A DNA stretch of 64,000 nucleotides from Aquimarina algiphila (GCF_007489275.1 NZ_VLNR01000025.1:17300-81299), one strand, 5' to 3'. Numbered from the stretch's first letter, positions 17,982-27,998 are shown. Numbers and translations are program-made. Notes: generated by a model not told the origin, from the sequence alone.

Positions 17982-18719
17982 ATGATCGATAAAAAACAAT
18001 TAAACTCTAACATTCCTCAGCACGTTGCCATTATTATGGACGGTAATGGAAGGTGGGCTAAAAAGAAAGGGCTATTTAGAGCCGTTGGCCATGAAAATGG
18101 AACCAAAGCAGTTCGGGAAGCTGTAGAAAGTTGTGCAGAATTAGGAGTAAAATATCTTACATTATATGCTTTTTCTACCGAAAACTGGAATAGACCAAAA
18201 CTTGAGGTAGAAACCTTAATGAAGCTTCTCGTAAGCTCACTAAAAAGGGAAATCAAAACACTTCAGGACAATAACATCCAACTTAATGCTATTGGTAACT
18301 TACAAACACTTCCTAAAAAAGCAAGAACAGAGCTATTAGAAGTTATTGAAAAAACTAAGTCCAATAACCACATGACACTTACTCTTGCCCTTAGCTACGG
18401 CAGCCGTGAGGAGCTTATAAAAACTATTGAAGAAATAAGTATTAAAGTTAAAAATGGTGTAATTTCGCCACATCTTATAAATGAATCAGTCATTAATGAG
18501 CATTTGTATACTAAAGACCTACCAGATGTGGATTTATTAATACGTACCAGCGGGGAACAACGTATTAGTAATTTTTTACTTTGGCAGATTGCGTATGCAG
18601 AATTATATTTTACAGAAATTTTATGGCCAGATTTTAAAAAATCAGATTTATTAGAAGCCATATTCAATTATCAAAAAAGAGAGAGAAGATTTGGAAAAAC
18701 TAGTGAGCAGCTCAGTTAA
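17982..18719 (+). CDS. uppS: Isoprenyl transferase (undecaprenyl diphosphate synthase)
   Basis: UppS adds isopentenyl units in cis to farnesyl diphosphate to make the C55 lipid carrier for peptidoglycan. The start at 17982 ('MIDKKQLN') follows the DUF6089 stop by 2 bases; the longer frame would overlap that gene. Signatures are 'HVAIIMDGNGRWAKKKG', 'LTLYAFSTENWNRP', and 'DLLIRTSGEQRISNFLLWQIAYAE' near the C-terminus. The 245-residue length is normal. bamA starts 4 bases downstream. Confidence 0.95.
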   Translation: MIDKKQLNSNIPQHVAIIMDGNGRWAKKKGLFRAVGHENGTKAVREAVESCAELGVKYLTLYAFSTENWNRPKLEVETLMKLLVSSLKREIKTLQDNNIQLNAIGNLQTLPKKARTELLEVIEKTKSNNHMTLTLALSYGSREELIKTIEEISIKVKNGVISPHLINESVINEHLYTKDLPDVDLLIRTSGEQRISNFLLWQIAYAELYFTEILWPDFKKSDLLEAIFNYQKRERRFGKTSEQLS

Positions 18720-18723
18720 AGAA

Positions 18724-21345
18724 ATGACAAAAAAATTACCTATTACGTATTTTACGTTACTCGCCTTATTAATAAATTCAATATCACTTTCTGCACAAAA
18801 TTTACCTGGTGCTAACGGGAAAGAATATATTATTGGAGATATTAAAGTTACCGGTATTACCAGTTATAATGAGAATACTGTAATCACTTTTACAGGCCTT
18901 CAAAAAGGAGAACGTATTTTTTTACCAGGAGACGAAATAAGTAAAGTCATCAAAAAATTATGGGATTTAGAGCTATTTAGTGACATTAACTTTTATATCA
19001 CCGATGTAGAAGGAGAGGTTGCAAATCTTGAAATCAATATACAAGAAGTTCCAGAATTAAATGAAGCACGTATTGAAGGAATAAAGAAACGTAAGTCTGA
19101 AGAATTAATCAAAGACAATGGACTTACAAAAGGTGCCAAAGTGACCGAAAACCTTACAACTACGACACGTAACTTTATTACCAACAAATACAGAAAAGAT
19201 GGTTATCTTAACACAAAAGTTGTGATTAATACCATCCCAGTAAAGGATACTGTGGCTAGTAATAAAGTAAATATGGTTGTCCGTATTGACAAAGGTGATC
19301 GCGTAAAGGTAGATAGAATCAACATTGAAGGAAACGAACAGTTGTCTAATGCTAAAGTGCGCAGGGCAATGAAAAACACAAAACGTAAGAAACCTCTAAG
19401 ATTCTGGAAACGCTCAAAATACATCAAAGCAGATTATGAAGAAGATAAGGATAATATTATAACAAAATATAAAGAAAAAGGTTATAGAGATGCTCGTATA
19501 ACTTCTGATAGCCTTATCGTAGAAGATGACAATAGCATATCTTTAAATCTTAACATTGAGGAAGGAAACAAGTATTACTTTGGTAATATTACATTTCTTG
19601 GTAACAGTGTGTATACAGACAGGCAATTGGCTAGACAACTGGTTATCAAAAAAGGGGATGTGTATAACGGTGTACTTTTGGAAAAACAAATTGCAGACAA
19701 CACAAAACCAGATGCAAACGACTTGACAAACTTATATCAAAATAATGGATACCTATTCTCCTCTATTGATGCAGTAGAAACCAAAGTATACAATGACACT
19801 CTTGATTTTGAGATAAGAATTCGTGAAGGAAAGCTTACGTTTTTTGATCATATTACTGTTACAGGAAATGATAAAACAAATGACCATGTAATTTACAGAA
19901 CACTAAGAACCAAACCTGGTCAACGATATAGTAAAGATCTTGTAGTACGCACAGTTCGTGAATTAGGTCAATTAGGATTTTTTGACCCAGAACAATTAGA
20001 ACCTCAATTCCAGAATGCAAACCCACAAGCAGGTACTATTGATATCAATTACCCGGTTGTAGAAAAAGGATCCAGCCAGATTGAGCTTCAAGGTGGTTTT
20101 GGTGGTGGTGGTTTCGTCGGAACATTAGGACTAGCTTTTAGTAACTTTTCTATACGCAATATTTTTAACAAAGAATCGTATAGTCCTCTACCAATGGGTG
20201 ACGGTCAAACTCTTAGAGTTAGGGCTCAAGCCAGTAGATTTTTTCAAACGTATAGCCTTTCATTTGTTGAGCCTTGGCTAGGAGGAAAAAGACCTTACCA
20301 GCTTTCTACTTCATTTTCTCACACCATACAATTCTTATTAAATAATAGAACAAGGAATGTGGATAGAGATAGTAAATTCCTGATCACAGGTGGATCCATT
20401 GGTATTGCAAAAAGATTAAATTGGCCCGATAATTATTTCACACTATCTCAAGCTATTAGTGTAAGACATTATAATCTAAAAAATTATAACACAAGATTAT
20501 TTACCTTTGGTAATGGTTCATCTAATGATTTATCCTATACCATTGGTATAAACAGAAACAATACTACAGTTAACCCAATTTTCCCAACGGGAGGATCTGA
20601 GTTTAATATTGTAGCTAAACTATCTGTTCCTTACTCGCTTTTTGACGGAGTTGATTATAGTGAATTAGCAGAGCGTAGAGCAATTTTGGATCAAGAAATA
20701 AACGACCCCAACACAAATCCAATAACGCGTCAAGAAAAACAAACTGAAATCGGAGAAATTGATCAAGAGCGTTTTAAATGGTTAGAATACTATAAGCTTA
20801 AATTTGACGGAACCTGGTATACTAGTTTAATTAATATAGGGACAAAACCTTTAGTTTTAAGAACAAGAGCAGAGTATGGGTTCTTAGGAGCTTATAACAA
20901 TGATAGAGGTAATATTCCTTTTGAACGATTTTTCTTAGGAGGAGATGGTCTAGGCGCAACGAGTTTGGATGGTAGAGAAGTTATTGCATTAAGAGGATAC
21001 CCTAATCAGTCGATTACTCCTCAAAGCAGAACAAATAATCAAGATTTTGATGCCGATGGGGCAACAATTTATAATAAATATTCGTTAGAACTTCGTTATC
21101 CTATAACGCTAAAACCTGCAGCATCCATATATATGTTAGGGTTTTTAGAAGGGGGTGCTTCTTATGATAGTTTTAAGAGATTTAACCCTTTTCAACTAAG
21201 TCGTTCAGCTGGTGCAGGTTTACGTATCTTTATGCCAGCTTTTGGATTACTTGGTATAGATTTTGGATATGGTTTCGACCCTATTCCTGGAACAAATCAA
21301 CCAAATGGATGGGAAACCCACTTCATTATAGGACAACAGTTTTAG
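18724..21345 (+). CDS. bamA: Outer membrane protein assembly factor BamA
   Basis: BamA (Omp85) inserts beta-barrel proteins in the outer membrane. Starting at 18724 ('MTKKLPITYFTLL') gives 873 residues with a proper signal peptide; the earlier ATG overlaps uppS. POTRA repeats occupy about residues 35-435 ('ITSYNENTVITFTGLQKGE', 'VDRINIEGNEQLSN', 'FFDHITVTGNDKTNDHVIYR'), followed by the C-terminal barrel with 'GGDGLGATSLDGREVIALRGY' and a terminal Phe ('FIIGQQF'). A ~35-residue Arg/Asp/Glu-rich insertion near 'NDPNTNPITRQEKQTEIGEI' sits in the barrel. The two OmpH/Skp chaperone genes downstream supply its substrates. Confidence 0.95.
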   Translation: MTKKLPITYFTLLALLINSISLSAQNLPGANGKEYIIGDIKVTGITSYNENTVITFTGLQKGERIFLPGDEISKVIKKLWDLELFSDINFYITDVEGEVANLEINIQEVPELNEARIEGIKKRKSEELIKDNGLTKGAKVTENLTTTTRNFITNKYRKDGYLNTKVVINTIPVKDTVASNKVNMVVRIDKGDRVKVDRINIEGNEQLSNAKVRRAMKNTKRKKPLRFWKRSKYIKADYEEDKDNIITKYKEKGYRDARITSDSLIVEDDNSISLNLNIEEGNKYYFGNITFLGNSVYTDRQLARQLVIKKGDVYNGVLLEKQIADNTKPDANDLTNLYQNNGYLFSSIDAVETKVYNDTLDFEIRIREGKLTFFDHITVTGNDKTNDHVIYRTLRTKPGQRYSKDLVVRTVRELGQLGFFDPEQLEPQFQNANPQAGTIDINYPVVEKGSSQIELQGGFGGGGFVGTLGLAFSNFSIRNIFNKESYSPLPMGDGQTLRVRAQASRFFQTYSLSFVEPWLGGKRPYQLSTSFSHTIQFLLNNRTRNVDRDSKFLITGGSIGIAKRLNWPDNYFTLSQAISVRHYNLKNYNTRLFTFGNGSSNDLSYTIGINRNNTTVNPIFPTGGSEFNIVAKLSVPYSLFDGVDYSELAERRAILDQEINDPNTNPITRQEKQTEIGEIDQERFKWLEYYKLKFDGTWYTSLINIGTKPLVLRTRAEYGFLGAYNNDRGNIPFERFFLGGDGLGATSLDGREVIALRGYPNQSITPQSRTNNQDFDADGATIYNKYSLELRYPITLKPAASIYMLGFLEGGASYDSFKRFNPFQLSRSAGAGLRIFMPAFGLLGIDFGYGFDPIPGTNQPNGWETHFIIGQQF

Positions 21346-21380
21346 TTTTGGCACGATTATTTCAATATATACACAAAATT

Positions 21381-22220
21381 ATGAAAACAAAGGGTCTTTT
21401 ACTAGTTGCAGCAATCAGTTGGCTATTTTTTACACAAGCAATAAACGCACAGAAAGGTATCAGGATTGGTTATATAGATATGGACTATATCCTTGAAAAT
21501 GTTCCTGAATATAATGAAGCTTCCTCTGAGCTTGAAACCAAAGTTCAAAAATGGAAAGTTGAAATCGAAGCAGAGCTTAAAGAAGTAGAAGAAATGCGAA
21601 AAGACCTTAATAGTGAAAGGGTTCTATTAACCAAAGAATTAATTGAAGAAAGAGAAGAAGATATCTTTTTTAAAGAAAAAGAAATATTAGAATATCAACA
21701 AAAACGTTTCGGTCCTAATGGAGATTTATTTATCCAGAAAAAGAGGCTAGTACAGCCGGTACAAGATCAGGTTTTTGTAGCAGTGCAAGAAGTTGCAAAA
21801 AATAAGAAATATGATTTTATCTTTGATAAAACTGCCGATTTAGTAATGTTATATTCTGCAGATAGATATGATATTAGTGATCAGGTACTATTAAGAATAA
21901 ATAGAGTTTCAAAAAGAAAACAACTTAATAGCAAACAAGAAAAGAAAGCTCTGGAAAGAGCCGAAAAGAGAAATGCAGAACAAGAAAAAGAAGTAACAGA
22001 TAGAGAAAGACTGGCTCAAAAAAGGCTATCAGACAGAGAGCAACTTCTAGCAGAACGTAAGGCAGAAAGAGACTCTATACGAGCTGCAAAAAAGAAAGAG
22101 TTTGAAGCAAGAAGAGCAAAATTGTTAGAAATACAAAAAAGAAAAAAAGATTCTATAAAAGCATTAAAAGCTAAAAAAGAGAATCTGGATAATAACAATG
22201 CTGAAGATAACAATAATTAA
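21381..22220 (+). CDS. OmpH/Skp-family periplasmic chaperone with long charged tail
   Basis: The start at 21381 ('MKTKGLLLVAA') gives a signal peptide ending at 'INAQ' and a 279-residue protein; the earlier frame overlaps bamA. The core 'IRIGYIDMDYILENVPEYNEA...' followed by a long coiled coil and 'KYDFIFDKTADLVMLYS' is the Skp/OmpH fold, a trimeric jellyfish-like holdase for unfolded outer-membrane proteins. It is about 100 residues longer than a usual Skp: from about residue 180 the tail is almost only Lys, Arg, Glu, Ala and Gln, a predicted highly charged coiled coil. It is followed by a second, normal-length paralogue. Confidence 0.9.
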   Translation: MKTKGLLLVAAISWLFFTQAINAQKGIRIGYIDMDYILENVPEYNEASSELETKVQKWKVEIEAELKEVEEMRKDLNSERVLLTKELIEEREEDIFFKEKEILEYQQKRFGPNGDLFIQKKRLVQPVQDQVFVAVQEVAKNKKYDFIFDKTADLVMLYSADRYDISDQVLLRINRVSKRKQLNSKQEKKALERAEKRNAEQEKEVTDRERLAQKRLSDREQLLAERKAERDSIRAAKKKEFEARRAKLLEIQKRKKDSIKALKAKKENLDNNNAEDNNN

Positions 22221-22266
22221 AAAATTAATTTTATAAATTTATAACACCCTTTAATATTACTTACAA

Positions 22267-22776
22267 ATGAAACAATTTAGAACATTACTAGTAGCTATTG
22301 CGATTACTATAGGAACATCAAGTTTTGTAAATGCTCAATCAAAAGTAGCACATATAGCATCCCAAGAGCTTGTAGAGGCAATGCCTGCTTTTAAAGCAGC
22401 CAAAAGTGAAGTGGAGAAACTTAATAAGACTTATGATGCAGAGATAAGAAATATGGTACTAGAGCTGCAAAATACTATAAAGAAATATTCTCAAGAAGCA
22501 GAAACTAAAACTGATGAAGAGAACCTAAAAAGACAACAAGAAATACAAACTACAGAAAAAAGCATTAATGATTACAGACAAAATGCTTTACAGGATCTTC
22601 AAAAGAAAGAAGTTGAGCTTTTAAAGCCAATATATGAAAAAGCACGTACATCTATCCAAAAGGTTGCTAGAGCACAAGGATTTCAGTATGTACTTGATTC
22701 AACCACAGGAACGGGAGTCATTATGGCTGACGGTAAGAATCTTATGGCTGATGTAAAGAAAGATCTAGGAATATAA
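22267..22776 (+). CDS. OmpH/Skp-family periplasmic chaperone
   Basis: The 169-residue product has a signal peptide ending 'SFVNAQ', then 'KVAHIASQELVEAMPAFKAA', a coiled coil and the closing 'GFQYVLDSTTGTGVIMADG', the standard OmpH/Skp layout and length. It follows the longer paralogue by 46 bases and is closed by a terminator at 22806-22838, making it the last gene of the uppS-bamA-ompH-ompH unit. It delivers unfolded outer-membrane proteins to BamA. Confidence 0.93.
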   Translation: MKQFRTLLVAIAITIGTSSFVNAQSKVAHIASQELVEAMPAFKAAKSEVEKLNKTYDAEIRNMVLELQNTIKKYSQEAETKTDEENLKRQQEIQTTEKSINDYRQNALQDLQKKEVELLKPIYEKARTSIQKVARAQGFQYVLDSTTGTGVIMADGKNLMADVKKDLGI

Positions 22777-22805
22777 GTATAACTTTATCTTTTTATAAAA
22801 TTTAG

Positions 22806-22838
22806 AAAAACAGTGAGTCTCTTCTCACTGTTTTTTTA
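22806..22838 (+). terminator. Terminator of the bamA-ompH operon
   Basis: The inverted repeat AAAAACAGTGAG...CTCACTGTTTTT with a 6-base loop runs into seven T residues (22831-22837). It ends the envelope-assembly transcript before murI. Confidence 0.88.
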
Positions 22839-22844
22839 TTTTTG
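22837..22844 (+). promoter_or_regulatory. -7 box (TATTTTTG) for murI
   Basis: TATTTTTG begins at the end of the terminator T-run and lies 20 bases before the murI ATG at 22865, as expected for a gene re-started after the terminator. A -33 box would fall inside the hairpin and is not clear. Confidence 0.4.
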
Positions 22845-22864
22845 GAATAAACTATCTTGTACTC

Positions 22865-23656
22865 ATGCAAAAACAGCCTATCGGTATATTTGACTCTGGT
22901 GTTGGAGGGACTTCTATCTGGAAAGAAATCACATCACTACTTCCTCATGAAGACACTATTTTTTTGGCCGATAGTAAATATGCCCCTTATGGCAAACGAA
23001 GCAAAGAAGAAATAACTTCGCTAAGTATTAAGAATACTGAGAAATTACTAGAGTTAAACTGTAAAATTATTGTAGTTGCATGCAATACAGCTACCACCAA
23101 TGCAATAAAAGTATTAAGGTCGACTTACAACATCCCTATTATAGGAATAGAGCCTGCTATAAAACCCGCGGCGATTAATACAAAAACAAAAAAAGTAGGA
23201 GTTCTTGCCACAAAAGGCACCCTTTCTAGTGAGTTATTTGCAAAGACATCAGATTTGTATGCTCAAAATATAGAAGTAATAGAAGTAATAGGTACCGGCT
23301 TAGTAGAACTAATAGAAGAAGGCAAGAAAGACACTAAGGAAATGAGAGCCCTTTTATATTCGTATATAACTCCAATGATCAACAAAAATATTGATTATCT
23401 CGTTTTGGGATGCACACACTACCCTTACCTTATACCTATTTTAAAAGATATGCTTTCTGATCAGGTTACCATCATTGATTCTGGTGAAGCTGTAGCAAGA
23501 CAAACAAAAGCCATATTAATCAAAAACAATCTTCTGAATCAAAAATCAGAGATTGGAAATCATAGCTTATATACGAATAGCGACACAAAAACGTTAAAAG
23601 CAATACTCAACACAAATCACTCCATTAGATATACCGTAAATGCTTTAGATTTTTAA
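22865..23656 (+). CDS. murI: Glutamate racemase
   Basis: MurI converts L- to D-glutamate for peptidoglycan. The 263-residue product shows 'IGIFDSGVGGTSIW' at the N-terminus and both catalytic cysteines: Cys73 in 'VVACNTATTNA' and Cys183 in 'VLGCTHYPYLIP'. Length is normal. It follows the bamA-ompH unit but behind a terminator, and converges on the LytTR regulator gene with only 3 bases between the stop codons. Confidence 0.96.
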   Translation: MQKQPIGIFDSGVGGTSIWKEITSLLPHEDTIFLADSKYAPYGKRSKEEITSLSIKNTEKLLELNCKIIVVACNTATTNAIKVLRSTYNIPIIGIEPAIKPAAINTKTKKVGVLATKGTLSSELFAKTSDLYAQNIEVIEVIGTGLVELIEEGKKDTKEMRALLYSYITPMINKNIDYLVLGCTHYPYLIPILKDMLSDQVTIIDSGEAVARQTKAILIKNNLLNQKSEIGNHSLYTNSDTKTLKAILNTNHSIRYTVNALDF

Positions 23657-23659
23657 CTC

Positions 23660-24391
23660 TTATTTAAAGTAATCTAATAAAGCTCCTTTTTTAGAAGAAG
23701 ACACAGGTAACTCCTTACCCGAGGAAAGTTCGATACTCCCCCCCTTCCCTTTTCTATACCGTATAATTTTACTTACATTAACCAAATAACTTTTGTGAAT
23801 CCGTGCAAATCCATGAAGATTCAAAGATTCCTCAAAATATTTAAGAGTTTTGCTTACCAGCTTCTGACCTTTGTCAAGATAAATCTTGGTATAGTTATCA
23901 TCAGCTTCACAATACAAAATGTTAGAAATTTGCAACACCTCAAAACCATCTTGTTGAGGAATCGTAATTTTACCTTCTGCAGCAGTAACTTTAGGAACTA
24001 GAACAGCATCCTGAAGCACCGCCTCTCGTTGTTTAATATGAGTAACATGATCAACAGCCTTAATAAGGTTATCTATCGCAATTGGTTTTAACAAGTAATA
24101 TGTTGCTTGCGCATTTAAAGCGTCTACCGCATAGTGGTCATATGCCGTCACAAAAACAATTTCGAATGTACGATCAGGAACTTGCTCCAGTAAATCAAAC
24201 GCATTACCGTAAGGCATTTCTACATCCAGAAATAATAAATCAGGAGTATGAGATTCTAACTGTTCTAATGTTTCTTTCACACTTGCAGCTTCGCCCAAGA
24301 TCGAAACCGAGGGGCAATATTTACCCAAATAATTTCTAAGAATAGTTCTACTATTTGCTTCATCGTCTACTATAATTGCAGTTAAGTTCAT
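23660..24391 (-). CDS. LytTR-family response regulator
   Basis: The 243-residue protein has an N-terminal receiver domain with acidic pocket 'IVDDEANSR', phospho-acceptor Asp in 'DLLFLDVEMPYG' (about residue 56) and the Thr/Lys features 'FVTAYDHYAV' and 'YYLLKPI'. The C-terminal LytTR DNA-binding domain is seen in 'ILYCEADDNYTKIYL' and 'FARIHKSYLVNVSKIIRY'. Its ATG directly abuts the stop codon of the sensor kinase gene, so the two form a two-component system of the LytS/LytR type. Targets are unknown. Confidence 0.93.
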   Translation of the reverse strand: MNLTAIIVDDEANSRTILRNYLGKYCPSVSILGEAASVKETLEQLESHTPDLLFLDVEMPYGNAFDLLEQVPDRTFEIVFVTAYDHYAVDALNAQATYYLLKPIAIDNLIKAVDHVTHIKQREAVLQDAVLVPKVTAAEGKITIPQQDGFEVLQISNILYCEADDNYTKIYLDKGQKLVSKTLKYFEESLNLHGFARIHKSYLVNVSKIIRYRKGKGGSIELSSGKELPVSSSKKGALLDYFK

Positions 24392-26608
24392 TTATTTATC
24401 TTTCTTAAGCATTAATTTTACCTGAGTTCCTTCTTGATCATTTTCTAAATCGGATATAAATACATCCACCTTATCTTTATACATTTTATTAAGGATTGCA
24501 ATTCTCTTTTTTATATTACCCATTCCTCTGGACTTCTGTAATTTTTGATTTTGTGTTTTTAGTTCTTTAGATTTCTTACGCCCAATACCATTATCCATAA
24601 TTGTAATTTCTATGCTATCCGAAGTAATTTTTTGAAAACGTATCGATAAAATTCCTTTTTCAGATTTATAACGTAATCCATGCCATACCGCATTCTCTAC
24701 ATAAGGTTGTAACAGCATTGGCGGTATCATATACTCATTAACATCAATTTCTGAATCTACTTCAACCGTATATTCAAATTTATCTTGAAATCTAAAATGT
24801 TCCAGTTGTACATATAGCCTTAAGAGTTCTATCTCTTTTTCTAGCGGAATGAAATCTTCTTCGCTATTTTCTAAAACAGCTCTCATTAATAGTGAGAAAT
24901 CTGTTAAGTACCTATTAGCTGTTCTCTCATCACTAGTAGCTATAAAGGTATTTACAGAATTTAAGGCATTAAATATAAAATGTGGATTCATTTGGGATCG
25001 CAATGATTTAAGTGCCAAAAGATTATTAGCATAACGTTGTTGTTTCATGTTACGAAACATCAAATACGCTGCAAGAAGTAATAATAATGTTAGCCCAATT
25101 AAAAAATAAATCACATTTTGTTGCCTAAGACTCTGTTGATTTATCAATTGTTGTGAGGCAAATGCCAATTCATACCTTGCTTCATTAAGTTCCCTATCCT
25201 TTTCTAAGGTAGTAATACGATTTGCTCTTTGAGCTAATTCTCTACTAAAACGAGCCGCTTGTGAGATCTCTTGATCCTTTTGAATATATAACTTATCAAT
25301 AATTACTTCGTATTCTTTAAACGCATTGGATGCTTTTTCTAACTCTCCTTTTTCTCGATATACTTCTCCTAATTTTCTAGTAGCATCTTTTTGGACAATC
25401 AGGTCATTTTTTGATTCTGCCTCTTTAATACTTTCTTCCAAATAAGGAATCGCCTCATCATACTCTTCTTGCGCCGCAAAAGCTCTAGCTATTTTATAAT
25501 TTTGTACTTGTGGAGTCAATGCATTATCCTCTTCCACTGGAGCGACACCACTGGTGATCTCCTGCTCCTGTATCTCTTCAATATCTTCAAGAGCTTCTTT
25601 TCGCAATTGTATTTCTTTATCAAAACGGTTACTCTTATTATAAAAATCTGCAGCCACAGCTCTTTGTCTGGCAGATGTTTTTTTATCCTTTTGATCAGCT
25701 AACTGTACCGAATTATCAAGATATCCTTCTGCATCTCTTGTATTCCCTTCTTCCTGTAATACTCCTGCCAGTAAAGAATTCAATGAAATAACAATATCAT
25801 CAAAACCCTTTCTTTGACTTATAGACAATGCTTTATTATAATTTAATCTTGCATTAGCAAAATTCTGCAACCCCTTATAACTATCTCCTAAACCTTGATA
25901 TACCTTTACTTTTTGTTCAGAATTTAATCTAGATCGTTCTAATTGAGAAAATGTATTTAAAGCACCCTGAAAATTCTTGTTTTCGAGTTGAGCGTTCCCT
26001 AATTTGATTTTTACTGTAGTATTTGCTCTATTTTTAAGACTCATCAAATAATTACTCTCAGCCAGATCAGGTTGTTTCCAATGCCTATAAATATCTGCAA
26101 GCGTCTCAAACAATTCGGCTTTCTTATTATCTGATGATGGATCATCATCACGTACTGTTTCCAGTGCATTCGTTATATATTCGATACTCGTTGCGGCATC
26201 CTTTTTTAATGCGCCTTTTGCTGCTTTTAGATTTTTCTGATACGTAGATTCACGTTTTTTTTCAGAAGCAATTTTTGATTTTTTTACAACCGGATGATCA
26301 TCAACCTCTATATCAATCCTTTGTCCATCTACAATAGTATATCTTACGGTATTAAAAGTATCATGAGAAATCACCAGTTCATCACCAACCTGAGCTTGAA
26401 TTTTAAAATCTCCAAATATATCTGTTGTAATTGTTCCTTTTCCAAGTATTGTAACTTCTGCACCTGGGATAGCTTTTCGAGTACTTTTCTCCTTAACCGA
26501 GCCCTTAATACTCATGGATGCAGATCGTCTTGCAGCAGCATTCTCTTGCCCCAAAATCAACACTGGCAAAAACAAGAGAAATATTATTATTAAACCTATC
26601 TTCTTCAT
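24392..26608 (-). CDS. TPR-containing sensor histidine kinase (LytS-type)
   Basis: The 738-residue protein has a signal peptide ('LPVLILGQE'), an N-terminal carboxypeptidase-regulatory-like beta domain (about residues 32-100, 'KGSVKEKSTRKAIPGAEV'), a periplasmic array of TPR-like helices (about 120-450), one coiled coil and one transmembrane helix ('FLIGLTLLLLLAAYLMF', about 503-520), then the cytoplasmic His-kinase part: 'LRSQMNPHFIFNALNS' with the phospho-His and a C-terminal HATPase ('PPMLLQPYVENAVWHG', 'IMDNGIGR'). It abuts the LytTR regulator gene. The extracytoplasmic domain pair is the probable signal-sensing part; the ligand is unknown. Confidence 0.92.
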   Translation of the reverse strand: MKKIGLIIIFLLFLPVLILGQENAAARRSASMSIKGSVKEKSTRKAIPGAEVTILGKGTITTDIFGDFKIQAQVGDELVISHDTFNTVRYTIVDGQRIDIEVDDHPVVKKSKIASEKKRESTYQKNLKAAKGALKKDAATSIEYITNALETVRDDDPSSDNKKAELFETLADIYRHWKQPDLAESNYLMSLKNRANTTVKIKLGNAQLENKNFQGALNTFSQLERSRLNSEQKVKVYQGLGDSYKGLQNFANARLNYNKALSISQRKGFDDIVISLNSLLAGVLQEEGNTRDAEGYLDNSVQLADQKDKKTSARQRAVAADFYNKSNRFDKEIQLRKEALEDIEEIQEQEITSGVAPVEEDNALTPQVQNYKIARAFAAQEEYDEAIPYLEESIKEAESKNDLIVQKDATRKLGEVYREKGELEKASNAFKEYEVIIDKLYIQKDQEISQAARFSRELAQRANRITTLEKDRELNEARYELAFASQQLINQQSLRQQNVIYFLIGLTLLLLLAAYLMFRNMKQQRYANNLLALKSLRSQMNPHFIFNALNSVNTFIATSDERTANRYLTDFSLLMRAVLENSEEDFIPLEKEIELLRLYVQLEHFRFQDKFEYTVEVDSEIDVNEYMIPPMLLQPYVENAVWHGLRYKSEKGILSIRFQKITSDSIEITIMDNGIGRKKSKELKTQNQKLQKSRGMGNIKKRIAILNKMYKDKVDVFISDLENDQEGTQVKLMLKKDK

Positions 26609-26825
26609 TATTCACTATTAAATCTAGGTAAACTTAATCCATTTAACTGGGAAAATAAAATCAGCATTTACAGATTATATCGTTTTATAGCAGCTTTTTA
26701 GCATAAAAAAGATAACTCGCTAATTATATAAGAGTGTTCACTCATCCATCATACACAATCCCTCATTATAGGTTTTTATACAGAAAAGTTCGATATAATT
26801 TTATCCAGAATTAAAAAAAGAAACT

Positions 26826-27998
26826 ATGAAGACATTTTTTACATGGAGTATGCTGAGTGTATTAATTACTATTTCTTGTAATGCAAACCATAAATCAAAC
26901 TCCGAACTAGCATTTCAAAATGAGAAAAATCATTTAATAGAAACCACCAAAACAGATCCAAATACACGTAATATACAAGTAGCACTATTATTAGATACTA
27001 GTAACAGTATGGATGGTCTTATTGATCAAGCCAAAGCACAGCTTTGGGAAATTGTAAATGAATTATCATATGCCAAGTGTGGTCATAATACTATAAAACT
27101 AGAGATTGCATTGTATGAGTACGGCAACGATGGCTTACCTTCTCAAGAAGGTTTTATAAGACAGGTATTACCTTTTTCTAATGATTTAGATGAAATATCA
27201 AAAGAGCTTTTTGCATTAACTACTAATGGCGGAAATGAATATTGTGGTAAAGTGATCACTACGTCAATCAATCAATTAAATTGGAAAAAGAATAATGATC
27301 ATCTTAAACTGATATTCATAGCAGGAAACGAACCCTTTACTCAAGGACCTGTAAATTATAAAGATGCTGCTACAGATGCGTCAGAAAAAGATATTACAAT
27401 CAATACTATCTTTTGTGGTAATTTTAGACAAGGGATAGATACCATGTGGAAACACGGAGCAGATCTAACTCGTGGAGAATATAGTGCAATAGATCATAAT
27501 AGAGAAACTATTCATATTGCAACACCATATGATGATATCATTCTTGAGTTAAACAATAAACTAAACGGTACATATATTTACTATGGCCATCGAGGAGCTC
27601 AAAAAAGAGAGTTACAGGCAGAACAAGATCATAATGCTAGATCATATAGTCCTGCAAATGCGGTAAGCAGAACCATAAGTAAGAGTTCTGGTTTTTACAA
27701 AAACAAAAGTTGGGACCTGATTGATGCTGTGGAAGATGAAAGTTTTGAAGTTGAAAAAGTAGCAAAAGAAGAATTACCTGTAGAGTTAAAGGATAAGTCT
27801 GAGAAGGAATTAAAGCAATATATAGCTGAAAAAAGTAATGCTCGTAAAGAAATACAAGGCAAAATAAATGACCTAAATAAGAAACGTATGCAATACATTA
27901 AAGAAAACAGTAAAAAAGACGATTCTAATCTGGAAACCGCATTACTAAATGCTATAAAAAAACAAGGTAGAGAAAAATCATTTTCTTGGGAAAATTAA
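26826..27998 (+). CDS. von Willebrand factor type A domain lipoprotein
   Basis: The 390-residue product has a lipoprotein signal with the lipidated Cys at residue 18 ('LITISCNANH') and a vWA domain starting at about residue 51 with a complete metal-ion adhesion motif DxSxS (Asp57, Ser59, Ser61 in 'LLLDTSNSMDG'). The second half (about 290-380) is Lys/Glu-rich and predicted coiled coil. Two Cys lie inside the vWA domain ('YAKCGHN', 'EYCGK'). It is followed 14 bases later by a rhodanese-like gene and is divergent from the kinase gene. Probably a surface or periplasmic metal-dependent binding protein; the partner is unknown. Confidence 0.85.
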   Translation: MKTFFTWSMLSVLITISCNANHKSNSELAFQNEKNHLIETTKTDPNTRNIQVALLLDTSNSMDGLIDQAKAQLWEIVNELSYAKCGHNTIKLEIALYEYGNDGLPSQEGFIRQVLPFSNDLDEISKELFALTTNGGNEYCGKVITTSINQLNWKKNNDHLKLIFIAGNEPFTQGPVNYKDAATDASEKDITINTIFCGNFRQGIDTMWKHGADLTRGEYSAIDHNRETIHIATPYDDIILELNNKLNGTYIYYGHRGAQKRELQAEQDHNARSYSPANAVSRTISKSSGFYKNKSWDLIDAVEDESFEVEKVAKEELPVELKDKSEKELKQYIAEKSNARKEIQGKINDLNKKRMQYIKENSKKDDSNLETALLNAIKKQGREKSFSWEN

